Assembly (NCBI GenBank): GCA_019635015.1
Contig: JAHCAG010000012.1
Location: 1-64,000 of the forward strand
Reading direction: 5' to 3'
Source: Burkholderiales bacterium
Lineage (GTDB): Bacteria > Pseudomonadota > Gammaproteobacteria > Burkholderiales > SG8-41
DNA: 64,000 nt
The notes under the pieces: model-generated
What the model saw: only the letters and a program-made list of their open reading frames with translations
The model's database searches: none
What the model was told of the DNA's origin: nothing
In this document: one piece after another, positions 40,736 to 49,705 of the stretch
Layout of the letters: every line of letters starts with the position of its first letter
Numbering within the stretch: the first letter of the stretch is position 1
Position numbers and translations under genes: made by a program

Positions 40736-41487
40736 ACGCGACACCGCACCCGGACTGGATCATTCCCGACTGGCCGGCACCGGCCCGGGTGCGCGCCTGC
40801 ATGACGACCCGGGCCGGCGGCATCAGCCAGGGCCCCTGGGCCGGACTCAATCTCGGCCTGCGCTGCGACGACGACCCTGCCGCGGTCGCCGCAAACCGCG
40901 CGCGGCTCGAAGGCTGCCTGCCGCAGCCGCCGAAATGGCTTGCCCAGGTGCATGGCAGCACCGTGGTCGATGCCGACATGCTCGATGATGTGCCGCAGGC
41001 CGATGCCAGCGTTGCGTGCCAGCCGGGCACCGTCTGCGCAATCCAGGTCGCCGACTGCCTGCCGGTGCTGTTCACCGACCATGCCGGCAGCCGGGTCGCC
41101 GCCGCGCATGCCGGCTGGCGCGGGCTGGCCGGCGGCGTGCTCGCCAACACCGTGGCACGCATGGATGCGGCACCGGAAAATCTGCTCGCATGGATCGGCC
41201 CCGGCATCGGCCCCTCGGCCTTCGAAGTCGGCGACGACGTGCTGCAGGCCTTCTGCACGGACCATCCGGAAGACCGGAGCGCCTTCCAGCCGTTGCGCGA
41301 AGGCAAATGGCTGTGCGACCTGCCGGCCCTCGCCCGCAGCGCGCTGCGCCGTTGCGGCATAGAGCAGGTCTATGGCGGCCGCTGGTGCACGCATTCCGAC
41401 CCGCAGCGCTTCTACTCCTACCGCCGCGACCGCGTCACCGGCCGCATGGCCGCGCTGATCTGGAAAGCAGCGCAGAGCGATGAATGA
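40732..41487 (+). CDS. pgeF: Laccase-domain protein, peptidoglycan editing factor PgeF (YfiH)
   Basis: Cytoplasmic Cu-oxidase-4-fold protein of 251 residues; YfiH family members act on mis-incorporated serine in UDP-MurNAc peptides or as purine nucleoside phosphorylases. Metal ligands are visible: H in AQVHGST (near 74), C in VADCLPVLF (near 111) and H in AAHAGWRGLAGG (near 128). Its start lies in the rluD stop. Its last codons are part of an inverted repeat. Confidence 0.93.
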   Translation: MNATPHPDWIIPDWPAPARVRACMTTRAGGISQGPWAGLNLGLRCDDDPAAVAANRARLEGCLPQPPKWLAQVHGSTVVDADMLDDVPQADASVACQPGTVCAIQVADCLPVLFTDHAGSRVAAAHAGWRGLAGGVLANTVARMDAAPENLLAWIGPGIGPSAFEVGDDVLQAFCTDHPEDRSAFQPLREGKWLCDLPALARSALRRCGIEQVYGGRWCTHSDPQRFYSYRRDRVTGRMAALIWKAAQSDE

Positions 41488-41555
41488 TGAGTGATGAGCG
41501 CGACCCACAACCCGGAAGTCCGTGGATTCCCATTGCTCATCTCTCATCATTCATC
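41479..41555. repeat. Inverted repeat of ATGA/GATGAG units overlapping the pgeF stop
   Basis: GATGAATGATGAGTGATGAG (41479-41498, continuing to 41500) pairs with 41534-41555 with two mismatches in 22 bases; the loop is about 33 bases. The arms are built of TGATGA-like words. The left arm includes the pgeF stop codon. No T-run follows. Confidence 0.75.
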
Positions 41556-41569
41556 ACTCACCGCTAGGC

Positions 41570-41575
41570 TATAAT
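41570..41575 (+). promoter_or_regulatory. -10 box for the ZIP transporter gene
   Basis: TATAAT within AGGCTATAATCC, 29 bases before the TTG start. A -35 box would fall inside the right arm of the preceding inverted repeat (TCATTC at 17-base spacing is poor). Confidence 0.4.
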
Positions 41576-41604
41576 CCGCCCCTTTCCGGAAACCGAAACC
41601 CGCC

Positions 41605-42393
41605 TTGGACACCCTCACCTGGATCATCGTGGCAACCCTTGCCGGCGGCGTACTGTCGGCCGCCGTGGCCGGGCTGTTCGCAATCAAGGCCAAGGCCTCG
41701 CAGATCCCGATGCTGGTCAGCTACGCCGTCGGCGCGCTGCTCGGAGCGGCATTCATTGAAGTGCTGCCCCACGCCATCTACCAGAGCGACAGCATCGAGG
41801 CAACGGCGGCCACCGTGCTCTTCGGCATCCTCGGTTTCTTCGTGCTCGAAAAGCTGGTGCTGTGGCGCCACTGCCATATCGAGGAATGCGAGGCGCACGA
41901 TCCGCACGCCCCGCCGCAGCACGGCCATGGCCATGATCACGGCCGCAGCGGCATGATGATCCTCGTCGGCGACACCTTCCATAATTTTGTCGACGGCGTG
42001 CTGATTGCCGCCGCCTTCATGGCCGACACCCAGCTCGGCATCGTCACCGCCATCGCCATCATCGCCCACGAAGTGCCGCAGGAAGTCGGCGATTTCCTGA
42101 TCCTGCTGCACTCCGGCTACAGCAAGCGCAAGGCGATGCTGCTCAACATCCTCGCCAGCGCATCCATGGTCGTGGGTGGGGTGCTGGCCTATTTCACGCT
42201 GCAGTTTGCCGAATCGCTGGTGACGCCGCTGCTGGCGCTCGCCGCGGCCAGCATGCTCTATGTCGCCGTCGCCGACCTGATCCCGGGGCTGCACCGCCGG
42301 CCCGAACTGGCCGCCACCGCCCAGCAGGTGCTGCTGATCGGACTCGGCATCACCACCATCTGGCTGGTCAGCGGCTGGGCTCACGGCCACTGA
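41605..42393 (+). CDS. ZIP-family divalent metal transporter
   Basis: Metal ion importer of 262 residues with about eight helices and a TTG start. A histidine-rich cytoplasmic loop (HGHGHDHG, about 111-118) separates the two halves. The metal site motifs are HNFVDGVLIAAAF (about 127-139) and HEVPQEVGDFLIL (about 154-166), as in gufA/ZupT-like ZIPs. Zinc is the usual substrate, but ZupT relatives are broad. It lies between pgeF and phaC without tight coupling. Confidence 0.92.
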   Translation: MDTLTWIIVATLAGGVLSAAVAGLFAIKAKASQIPMLVSYAVGALLGAAFIEVLPHAIYQSDSIEATAATVLFGILGFFVLEKLVLWRHCHIEECEAHDPHAPPQHGHGHDHGRSGMMILVGDTFHNFVDGVLIAAAFMADTQLGIVTAIAIIAHEVPQEVGDFLILLHSGYSKRKAMLLNILASASMVVGGVLAYFTLQFAESLVTPLLALAAASMLYVAVADLIPGLHRRPELAATAQQVLLIGLGITTIWLVSGWAHGH

Positions 42394-42499
42394 GCAGGCC
42401 CCGCGCCTCCGGGTTTCACCCCAAAACCCTGTGTTATCGTTGGCAGCAACGCCGCTGCCATCGGCGCGTCATCTTTCCGGTGCATGCTGCCGACCAACC

Positions 42500-44221
42500 A
42501 TGACCGACACCCGCAACGACCCTGCCGCCGCCTTTGCCGAACTGAACCGGATGCTGCTCGGCGACGCCGCCGGAAAGCTGGGCACCGGAGCCCTGCCCGA
42601 CTTCGCCGAAATGATGAAACAGCTCTCCGCCGGCTTTGCCGCGGACGGCGGGCACTGGCTGGAACTCAACAACCGTTATTACCGCGAGCACCTCGAACTG
42701 TGGCATTCCTGCATGAACCCGCAGGACGGCCAGCCACCGCCACCGCCCCCCGCCGACCGCCGCTTCCGCGCGCCGGAATGGCAGGAACCGTATTACAGCT
42801 ACCTCGCCCATTCCTACCTGCTGTCGGCGCGCTGGCTGGAGGAAATGGCGGCCGCGGCGCGCTCGAAGCTCGATGAACACCCGGGCCGCAAGCTCGACTT
42901 CTATACCCGGCAAATGATCGACTCGATGTCGCCGGCCAACTTTCCCTGGACCAACCCGGAAGCCATCAAGCTCGCCGCCGCGACCGAAGGCGAGAGCATC
43001 AGCCGCGGCCTGAAGAACCTCGCCGCCGACATCGACCGCGGCCTGGTGTCGATGACCGACGAGACCGCCTTCGAGGTCGGCCGCAACCTGGCGATCACGC
43101 CCGGCGCCGTGGTGTTCGAGAACGACTTCATGCAGCTGCTGCAGTACGCACCGCTGACGGCGGAAGTCCATGCCCGGCCGCTGGTGATGATTCCGCCCTG
43201 CATCAACAAGTACTACATCCTCGACCTGCAGCCGGACAACTCCTTCGTCCGCCACGCCATCACCGCCGGCCACACCGTATTCATGGTGTCCTGGCGCAAC
43301 ATGCCGGCGGAAATGGGCCATGCGACCTGGGACGACTATCTCGAACAGGGCGTGATGCGCGCGCTGGCGGTAGCGCAGGAAATCACCGGCGCGGAACAGG
43401 TCAACGCGCTGGGCTTCTGCGTCGGCGGCACCCTGCTCGCCTCGGCGCTGGCGGTGCTGCGCGCGCGCGGCGAAAACCCGGTCGCCAGCCTGACCCTGCT
43501 GACCACCATGCTCGACTTCAGCGACACCGGCGAACTGTCGGTGTTCATCGATGAAACCTACGTGGCGACGCGCGAAACCGAGTTCGCGCAAGGCGGCGTG
43601 CTGCGCGGCCGTGAACTGGCGCTGACCTTCGCCAGCCTGCGCGCCAATGACCTGATCTGGCCCTACGTGGTCAACAACTACCTGAAGGGCCGCACACCCG
43701 AGGCCTTTGACCTGCTCTACTGGAACAGCGACAGCACCAACCTGCCGGGCGTGATGTACCGCTACTACCTGCGCAACACCTACCTCGAGAACAAGCTGCG
43801 CATCCCCGGGAAACTGACCATGTGCGGCATGCCGGTCGACCTCGGCCGCGTCGACATGCCGGCCTACCTGCTCGCCGCGCGCGAAGACCACATCGTTCCC
43901 TGGCGCACCGCCTATGCCAGCACCGGCCTGCTCGGCGGGCAGTTGCAGTTTGTGCTTGCCGCCAGCGGCCACATCGCCGGAGTGATCAACCCGGCCGCCC
44001 GCAACAAGCGCAATTTCTGGACCCGCGACACGCTGGATCCGCAGGCCGATGCCTGGCTGGAAGGCGCCACCTCCGTTCCCGGCAGCTGGTGGACGCACTG
44101 GATCAACTGGCTGGAAAATCATGGCGGTGGACAGACCACGGCGCCCGCCGCCGCCGGCAGCGCAGCCCACCCGCCGCTGGAGCCGGCGCCCGGCCGTTAC
44201 GTCAAGGACAAAAAAGCCTGA
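42500..44221 (+). CDS. phaC: Poly(3-hydroxyalkanoate) synthase, class I
   Basis: Polymerises 3-hydroxyacyl-CoA into PHA, 573 residues, class I length. The lipase-like box is LGFCVGGTL with catalytic C307; the aspartate is in AAREDHIVPW and the histidine in ASGHIAGVINP. The N-terminal helical domain (1-200) is typical of class I enzymes that need no PhaE/PhaR subunit. The ATG at 42500 fits the family; a frame extends upstream without support. phaB follows 74 bases on. Confidence 0.95.
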   Translation: MTDTRNDPAAAFAELNRMLLGDAAGKLGTGALPDFAEMMKQLSAGFAADGGHWLELNNRYYREHLELWHSCMNPQDGQPPPPPPADRRFRAPEWQEPYYSYLAHSYLLSARWLEEMAAAARSKLDEHPGRKLDFYTRQMIDSMSPANFPWTNPEAIKLAAATEGESISRGLKNLAADIDRGLVSMTDETAFEVGRNLAITPGAVVFENDFMQLLQYAPLTAEVHARPLVMIPPCINKYYILDLQPDNSFVRHAITAGHTVFMVSWRNMPAEMGHATWDDYLEQGVMRALAVAQEITGAEQVNALGFCVGGTLLASALAVLRARGENPVASLTLLTTMLDFSDTGELSVFIDETYVATRETEFAQGGVLRGRELALTFASLRANDLIWPYVVNNYLKGRTPEAFDLLYWNSDSTNLPGVMYRYYLRNTYLENKLRIPGKLTMCGMPVDLGRVDMPAYLLAAREDHIVPWRTAYASTGLLGGQLQFVLAASGHIAGVINPAARNKRNFWTRDTLDPQADAWLEGATSVPGSWWTHWINWLENHGGGQTTAPAAAGSAAHPPLEPAPGRYVKDKKA

Positions 44222-44295
44222 GTTGACCTGAATCAGGATGCGGCATCGCGGTTTGCTGTTAAATTAGCCATACAAGTTCAACCAAGGAGGTGGTC

Positions 44296-45036
44296 ATGTC
44301 ACGAGTCGCAGTAGTCACCGGCGGTATGGGTGGCCTGGGGGAGGCCATTTGCATCAAGCTCTCGAAAATGGGCTACAGGGTGGTCGCCACCTACTCGCCC
44401 GGCAACAGCAAACACGCCGCCTGGCTCGCCGAAATGAAACAGCAGGGCCATGATTTCCGCGCGGTGCCGGTGGATGTCGCCGACTTCGATTCCTGCCAGA
44501 AAGCCGTTGCTCAGATCACCAAGGACGTCGGCCCGGTCGATGTGCTGGTCAACAACGCCGGCATCACCCGCGACACCACCTTCCGCAAGATGGAAAAGGA
44601 AGGCTGGGACGCAGTCATGAAAACCAACCTCGACAGCGTGTTCAACATGACCAAGCCGGTGATTGACGGCATGGCCGAACGCAACTGGGGCCGGGTCATC
44701 AACGTATCCTCGGTCAACGGCCAGAAAGGCGCTTTCGGCCAGACCAACTACTCCGCCGCCAAGGCCGGCATGCACGGCTTCACCAAGGCCGCCGCGCTGG
44801 AATACGCACGCAAGGGCGTCACCGTGAACACCATCTCGCCGGGTTACATCGGCACCAAGATGGTGATGGCCATCCCCAAGGAAGTGCTCGACAGCAAGAT
44901 CATTCCGCAGATTCCCCTCGGCCGCCTCGGCAAGCCCGAAGAAGTCGCCGGCCTCGTCGCCTACCTCTGCTCCGAGGAAGCCGCTTTCGTCACCGGCGCC
45001 AACATCGCCATCAACGGTGGCCAGCACATGCAGTAA
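44296..45036 (+). CDS. phaB: Acetoacetyl-CoA reductase (NADPH)
   Basis: Reduces acetoacetyl-CoA to (R)-3-hydroxybutyryl-CoA for PhaC, 246 residues. SDR Rossmann motif TGGMGGLGEA (about 8-17), NAG in LVNNAGITRD, catalytic S-Y-K in NVSSVNGQ and NYSAAKAG. AAGGAGG five bases before the ATG is an ideal ribosome site and decides against the GTG at 44290. A bidirectional terminator follows. No phaA thiolase is in the window. Confidence 0.95.
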   Translation: MSRVAVVTGGMGGLGEAICIKLSKMGYRVVATYSPGNSKHAAWLAEMKQQGHDFRAVPVDVADFDSCQKAVAQITKDVGPVDVLVNNAGITRDTTFRKMEKEGWDAVMKTNLDSVFNMTKPVIDGMAERNWGRVINVSSVNGQKGAFGQTNYSAAKAGMHGFTKAAALEYARKGVTVNTISPGYIGTKMVMAIPKEVLDSKIIPQIPLGRLGKPEEVAGLVAYLCSEEAAFVTGANIAINGGQHMQ

Positions 45037-45057
45037 GTGCCGGTACGCAGCACCCGG

Positions 45058-45094
45058 AAAAAAAAAGCCCGCGACAATTGCCGCGGGCTTTTTT
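45058..45094. terminator. Bidirectional rho-independent terminator between phaB and phasin gene
   Basis: AAAAAAGCCCGCG (45061-45073) and CGCGGGCTTTTTT (45082-45094) form a long stem with A-run and T-run on opposite sides, so it works for both convergent transcripts. Confidence 0.93.
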
Positions 45095-45107
45095 CTGCCT
45101 GCCGGCC

Positions 45108-45653
45108 TCAGCTGCCGGACTTGCCGGTCTTGCCAGCCTTGGCTGAGGCGCTGGCAGCGGCCTTGATCGCCGATTCGGCCGACGCGGCGAATTGCTGCGC
45201 CGTCCTGGCCATGGTTTCGGCCAGCGAGTTGGCTATGGTCAACGTCTGCTTCATCGCGGCGAATGCCGGCTCCGATCCGGGCGGCGCGGTTTTCGCCATC
45301 TCGTCGACCAGGCCTTCGGTCTGCGTGCCCATTGCCCTGAGGCGGGTTTCCACCACGCTGCCGATCTCCTTCTGCGTCTCACCCACCACCGCATGTACGC
45401 TGCGGGAATAATCGGTCAGGCGCGCAATCATCTCCTGCGCGTTCTGCTGCTGCAGCGCGGCCCACTGCTGCGGGTCGCGGACCTCCGACAGTTCCCGCGC
45501 CGCCTTCATGCCGTCACTGAGCATGCCGCTGACGGCATCGAACTGCAGCTTGAGCAGGCGCTCGCCCTGCTCGATCGAGAGCCGCGTCAGGTTCATCGCG
45601 GCCTCCGCCGCCTTCTGGTTCATTTCGTTGAGTGCATCGGGTGCCTTGGACAT
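45108..45653 (-). CDS. phaP: Phasin (PHA granule-associated protein)
   Basis: Granule coat protein, 181 residues, nearly all helical and amphipathic with heptads (AAMNLTRLSIEQGERLLKLQ). The C-terminus is alanine/lysine-rich (ASASAKAGKTGKSGS), like histone-like phasin tails. GGAGG precedes the ATG. It lies between phaB and phaR but on the opposite strand. Phasin genes are standard PhaR targets; the intergenic 45654-45868 is where PhaR would act. Confidence 0.9.
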   Translation of the reverse strand: MSKAPDALNEMNQKAAEAAMNLTRLSIEQGERLLKLQFDAVSGMLSDGMKAARELSEVRDPQQWAALQQQNAQEMIARLTDYSRSVHAVVGETQKEIGSVVETRLRAMGTQTEGLVDEMAKTAPPGSEPAFAAMKQTLTIANSLAETMARTAQQFAASAESAIKAAASASAKAGKTGKSGS

Positions 45654-45770
45654 GGGTGCCTCCTTCAGGGTCGGTTGATCTCAGGCTTTCACTATCCCCC
45701 GGGCCCGCCACGGCCCGTTTGATCACGGTCAATATCGCAGCATCTTTTTCGCAACATTGCACAAATTCAT

Positions 45771-45787
45771 AAGTATTTGTTTTTATT
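45771..45787. repeat. Dispersed AT-rich 17-bp motif, copy 4
   Basis: AAGTATTTGTTTTTATT, identical to copy 1, in the divergent phasin/phaR interval, 118 bases before the phasin ATG. On the minus strand the motif runs straight into an ATG that opens a 13-codon frame. Confidence 0.6.
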
Positions 45788-45808
45788 TGATTTTTTTAAA
45801 ATCCGTGA

Positions 45809-45838
45809 TTGCGCCGCAGCATTTTGCTGTGCGATAAT
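45809..45838 (+). promoter_or_regulatory. Candidate phaR promoter
   Basis: TTGCGC (45809-45814), 18-base spacer, GATAAT (45833-45838); start expected near 45845, giving a leader of about 24 bases with CAGGA before the ATG. Confidence 0.45.
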
Positions 45839-45868
45839 TTGGACCTGACTTCCTTTCAGGATTCTCCC

Positions 45869-46456
45869 ATGAGCGGACAGGCACGAATCATCAAGAAGTA
45901 TCCGAACCGGCGACTCTATGACACCGAAACCAGCAGCTACATCACGCTGGCCGACGTCAAGAAACTGGTGCTTGAAAATGTCGATTTCAAAGTGGAAGAC
46001 GCCAAGACCAAGGACGACCTGACCCGCAGCATCCTGCTGCAGATCATCCTGGAAGAGGAATCCGCCGGAGATCCGATGTTCTCCAGCGATTCGCTGTCAC
46101 AGATCATCCGTTTCTACGGCAACGCGATGCAGGGCATGATGGGCAGCTACCTCGAAAAGAACATCCAGACCTTCATGCAGATCCAGCAGAAGCTGCAGGA
46201 CCAGTCGCGCCAGGTCTACGGCCAGAACCCGATGCTCAACTCCGAGACCTGGAACGAATTCGTCAAGATGCAGGGCCCGGCCATGCAGGGCCTGATGAGC
46301 CGCTACCTCGAACAGAGTGCTCGCACCTTCCTCGACATGCAGACCCAGCTCTCGGCGCAGACCCGCAACCTCTGGGGCAATTTCCCCTTCCCGGGATTTC
46401 CCGGTGCCACCGGCAGCGAAGCCAAAAAAGACGGCGGCGACGAACCGAAGTCGTAA
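45869..46456 (+). CDS. phaR: PHA synthesis repressor PhaR
   Basis: DNA- and PHA-binding repressor, 195 residues. The N-terminal PHB_acc_N domain has KKYPNRRLYDT (10-20), followed by two PHB_acc repeats (LSQIIRFYGNAMQGMMG and FVKMQGPAMQGLMSRYLEQS). When granules form, PhaR binds them and frees the phasin promoter. It is divergent from the phasin gene and sits 48 bases before rimO. Confidence 0.94.
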   Translation: MSGQARIIKKYPNRRLYDTETSSYITLADVKKLVLENVDFKVEDAKTKDDLTRSILLQIILEEESAGDPMFSSDSLSQIIRFYGNAMQGMMGSYLEKNIQTFMQIQQKLQDQSRQVYGQNPMLNSETWNEFVKMQGPAMQGLMSRYLEQSARTFLDMQTQLSAQTRNLWGNFPFPGFPGATGSEAKKDGGDEPKS

Positions 46457-46504
46457 CACCGCTTCTCCCGCATCCGGTTCACTGACCCACTCCCGCCTCC
46501 CGTC

Positions 46505-47839
46505 GTGCCCACTCCCCCGCGCAAGGTCGGCTTCGTTTCGCTCGGCTGCCCCAAGGCCACTGTCGACTCCGAGCACATCCTGACGCAGCTGCGTGCCGAG
46601 GGTTACCTCGTCGCGCCGTCGTACCAGGACGCCGATCTGGTCGTCGTCAACACCTGCGGTTTCATCGATGCCGCGGTCGAAGAGTCACTGGACGCCATCG
46701 GCGAGGCACTGGCCGAGAACGGCCGCGTGATTGTCACCGGCTGCCTCGGCGCCAAGGGCGACATCGTGCGCGAACACCATCCGAAGGTGCTTGCCGTCAC
46801 CGGCCCGCACGCGACCGATGCGGTAATGGAGGCGGTGCACATCCACCTGCCGAAACCGCACGATCCCTACACCGATCTGGTGCCGCCGCAGGGCATCCGC
46901 CTGACGCCGCGGCACTACGCTTATCTCAAGATTTCCGAAGGCTGCAACCACCGCTGCAGCTTCTGCATCATCCCCTCGATGCGCGGCGACCTCGTCAGCC
47001 GGCCGATCGGCGAGGTGATGACCGAGGCCGAAAGCCTGGTCAGGGCCGGCGTGAAGGAACTGCTGGTGATCTCGCAGGACACCAGCGCCTACGGTGTCGA
47101 CATCAAGTACCGCACCGGCTTCTGGAACGGCCGCCCGATCAGGACCCGCATGACCGAACTCGCGCAGGCGCTGACCGGCCTCGGCGTCTGGGTGCGGCTG
47201 CACTATGTATATCCCTATCCGCATGTCGACGAGGTCATTCCGCTGATGGCGGAAGGCCGGTTGCTACCCTACCTCGACGTGCCTTTCCAGCACGCCAGCC
47301 CGCGCATCCTCAAGCTGATGAAGCGCCCGGCGAATGCCGAAGGCACGCTGAAGCGCATCCGCGACTGGCGCGCGGTCTGCCCGGAGCTGACGATCCGCAG
47401 TACCTTCGTCGTCGGTTTCCCGGGCGAGACCGAAGGCGAGTTCGAGGACCTGCTCGAATTCCTTGAAGAGGCGCAGCTCGACCGCGTCGGCTGCTTTGCC
47501 TATTCCCCGGTCGAAGGCGCCACCGCCAACGCCCTGCCCGATCCGGTACCGGAGGAAGTCAAGGAAGAACGCCGGGCACGGTTCATGGCGGTGCAGGAAA
47601 AAATCAGCGCAGCCCGCCTGAAGAACAAGGTCGGCCGTACGATGACCGTGCTGGTCGATGAGGCCGGCAAAAATGGCGCCATCGCGCGTTCTTCGGCCGA
47701 CGCCCCCGAAATCGACGGCCGCGTGATCATCCGCCAGGGCGCAAAACTCAAGCCCGGCGAATTCACCGAAGTCAAAATCACCAAGTCCGACGCTCACGAC
47801 CTGTGGGCGGTGCCCGCCGGGCTGCGCAGCGTCAAGTAA
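46505..47839 (+). CDS. rimO: Ribosomal protein S12 methylthiotransferase RimO
   Basis: Radical-SAM enzyme that methylthiolates Asp88 of ribosomal protein S12, 444 residues. N-terminal UPF0004 domain with cysteines in SLGCPKA, VNTCGFI and TGCLGAK; radical-SAM cluster CNHRCSFC (about 149-156); C-terminal TRAM domain (about 375-440). GTG start. Six conserved cysteines are intact. Confidence 0.96.
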   Translation: MPTPPRKVGFVSLGCPKATVDSEHILTQLRAEGYLVAPSYQDADLVVVNTCGFIDAAVEESLDAIGEALAENGRVIVTGCLGAKGDIVREHHPKVLAVTGPHATDAVMEAVHIHLPKPHDPYTDLVPPQGIRLTPRHYAYLKISEGCNHRCSFCIIPSMRGDLVSRPIGEVMTEAESLVRAGVKELLVISQDTSAYGVDIKYRTGFWNGRPIRTRMTELAQALTGLGVWVRLHYVYPYPHVDEVIPLMAEGRLLPYLDVPFQHASPRILKLMKRPANAEGTLKRIRDWRAVCPELTIRSTFVVGFPGETEGEFEDLLEFLEEAQLDRVGCFAYSPVEGATANALPDPVPEEVKEERRARFMAVQEKISAARLKNKVGRTMTVLVDEAGKNGAIARSSADAPEIDGRVIIRQGAKLKPGEFTEVKITKSDAHDLWAVPAGLRSVK

Positions 47840-47841
47840 GA

Positions 47842-48222
47842 ATGCTGCAAACGCTGCGGCGCTGGGCGAAACTGCTGAAAGGCGACATCGTCGCCCTGTG
47901 GTTTGCGTACCGCCATCCGCAGACTCCCTGGTACGCGAAGCTGTTTGTGGTGCTGGTGGTGGCCTATGCCTTCAGCCCGATCGACCTGATTCCGGATTTC
48001 ATCCCCATCCTGGGTTTTGTCGACGACGCCATCCTGCTGCCGCTGGGCATCTGGATCGCACTGAAGCTGGTGCCGGCGCCGGTAATGGCGGAATCCCGCT
48101 CACAGGCGCAGGCCTGGCTGGACGCGCGCAAGCCCAAACCGCAGAATGTCGTTGCCGCCGTGGTGGTCGTGCTGCTCTGGATCGGGCTGGCATGGCTGCT
48201 GTGGCGCTGGTTCACCGGCTGA
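47842..48222 (+). CDS. YkvA-like (DUF1232) membrane protein
   Basis: Small membrane protein of 126 residues. The DUF1232 core is YAFSPIDLIPDFIPILGFVD (about 42-61), with a C-terminal helix (about 105-122). Function unknown in the family. It starts two bases after the rimO stop and is followed by the TAXI gene 13 bases later, so all three may be co-transcribed. Confidence 0.88.
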   Translation: MLQTLRRWAKLLKGDIVALWFAYRHPQTPWYAKLFVVLVVAYAFSPIDLIPDFIPILGFVDDAILLPLGIWIALKLVPAPVMAESRSQAQAWLDARKPKPQNVVAAVVVVLLWIGLAWLLWRWFTG

Positions 48223-48235
48223 CAGAAATTCCCCC

Positions 48236-49612
48236 ATGAGCGAAAAAACCCCCAGGAAAAAACCCCTGCTCCAGCGGCTGCGCAGACCCGGCGGCGCCAT
48301 CGCCTACCGCGAACTGTCGATCGTCACCCTGATCGCTGCGCTGATAATCGGCACGGCTTTCCTGATCACCTTCCGCTTCGTGCGGCCTGCGCCGCCGGGC
48401 AGCTTCGTCATTTCCACCGGTTACGAGTCCGGCGCGTACCACATGTACGGCGAGCGTTACCGCGAGCTGCTGGCGAAGGAAAGGATCCGCGTCGAAGTTC
48501 GCACGTCGGCGGGCTCGATCGAAAACCTGCAACGCCTCGCCGACCCCGAATCCGGCGTCGAGGTCGCGCTGGTGCAGGGTGGCGTCGCCACGCCGGAGCA
48601 GGCGGAAGGCCTGGTATCGCTGGCCGCGCTGTATTACGAGCCGCTGTGGATTTTTTACCGCGACGACAATCCGCTGACACTGCTCGGCCAGTTGTCGGGC
48701 AAACGCATTGCCGTCGGCCCCGAAGGCAGCGGCACCCGGGTGCTGGTCACCCATGTGCTGGAAGCCGGCAACGCGCTGAAACGCGGCACGCCGCTGTCGC
48801 CGCTGACCGGCAGGGAGGCGGCGGATGCGCTGATTGCCGGACGCCTCGATGCCGCGTTGTTCGTCGCCGCGCCCGATGCACCGGTGGTGCAGTATCTGCT
48901 GAAAACGCCGGGCATCCGCCTGATGAGCCTGTCGCATGCCGAGGCACTGGCGCGCAGGTTCCATTATCTTTCCGCGGTCACGCTGCCACGCGGCATCATC
49001 GACCTCGGCGCCGACATTCCCCCCGCCAACGTGCGCATGGTCGCCTCGACCACCCACCTCGTCGCGCGCGAGGATTTCCATCCGGCGCTGGTCGCTGTGC
49101 TGCTGCAGGCCGCGACAAAAATTCACGGCAGCCCCGGCGTGTTCCGCCGCGGCGGCGAATTTCCGGCCATCCGCGACGGCGATTTCCCGGTCAGCGAAGA
49201 TGCGCAGCGTTACTTCAAGTCCGGCCCGCCCTTCCTGCAGCGTTACATGCCCTTCTGGGTCGCCAACCTGATCGAACGCCTGCTGGTACTGCTGCTGCCG
49301 CTGATCGCAGTGCTGATCCCGGTGCTGCGCCTGATGCCCGTGGTCTACGACTGGAAGGTCAAGCGCAAGGTTTTCCGCTGGTACCGCGAACTGAAAACCG
49401 TCGAGCTGGAACTGCGCCGCAATCCGGATGCCGCCGATACCGCGGAACTGCTCAACCGGCTGGAGGAAATCGAGGACGGCGTCGACCGCACCGAAGTGCC
49501 GCTGACCTACTGGGATTATGTCTATGCGCTGCGCATGCACATCGAGATGGTGCGCGCGAAACTGCTGCGCGATCCGGCCAAGACGGCGGTGCTGCCCCCG
49601 CCGCCGCAATAA
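48236..49612 (+). CDS. TAXI-family TRAP solute-binding protein with membrane tail
   Basis: TAXI-type periplasmic binding protein of 458 residues, anchored at both ends. An N-terminal helix (about 28-48) is followed by the TAXI domain (STGYESGAYHMYGERYRELL at about 60-79; GPEGSGTRVLVTHVLEAG). Then two hydrophobic stretches (about 340-372, LIERLLVLLLPLIAVLIPVL) precede a helical cytoplasmic tail with LEEIEDGVDRTEVPLTYWDY. TAXI proteins normally deliver substrate to a TRAP permease, but no permease gene is near. A sensor or scaffold role is possible. Confidence 0.85.
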   Translation: MSEKTPRKKPLLQRLRRPGGAIAYRELSIVTLIAALIIGTAFLITFRFVRPAPPGSFVISTGYESGAYHMYGERYRELLAKERIRVEVRTSAGSIENLQRLADPESGVEVALVQGGVATPEQAEGLVSLAALYYEPLWIFYRDDNPLTLLGQLSGKRIAVGPEGSGTRVLVTHVLEAGNALKRGTPLSPLTGREAADALIAGRLDAALFVAAPDAPVVQYLLKTPGIRLMSLSHAEALARRFHYLSAVTLPRGIIDLGADIPPANVRMVASTTHLVAREDFHPALVAVLLQAATKIHGSPGVFRRGGEFPAIRDGDFPVSEDAQRYFKSGPPFLQRYMPFWVANLIERLLVLLLPLIAVLIPVLRLMPVVYDWKVKRKVFRWYRELKTVELELRRNPDAADTAELLNRLEEIEDGVDRTEVPLTYWDYVYALRMHIEMVRAKLLRDPAKTAVLPPPPQ

Positions 49613-49620
49613 AACAGACC

Positions 49621-49650
49621 CGTCATTCCGGCGAAAGCCGGAATCCAGCG
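49621..49650. repeat. Dispersed proteobacterial palindromic repeat
   Basis: CGTCATTCCGGCGAAAGCCG and following bases form ATTCCGGC/GCCGGAAT with a 4-base loop, the widespread CGTCATTCC...GGAATCCAG element. It lies between the ends of convergent genes, where such repeats are common. Confidence 0.8.
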
Positions 49651-49705
49651 CCTTGGCGGCACCATCTGTCCGCCTCGACTCCAGCATGCGCCGGAGATAA
49701 CGAAC

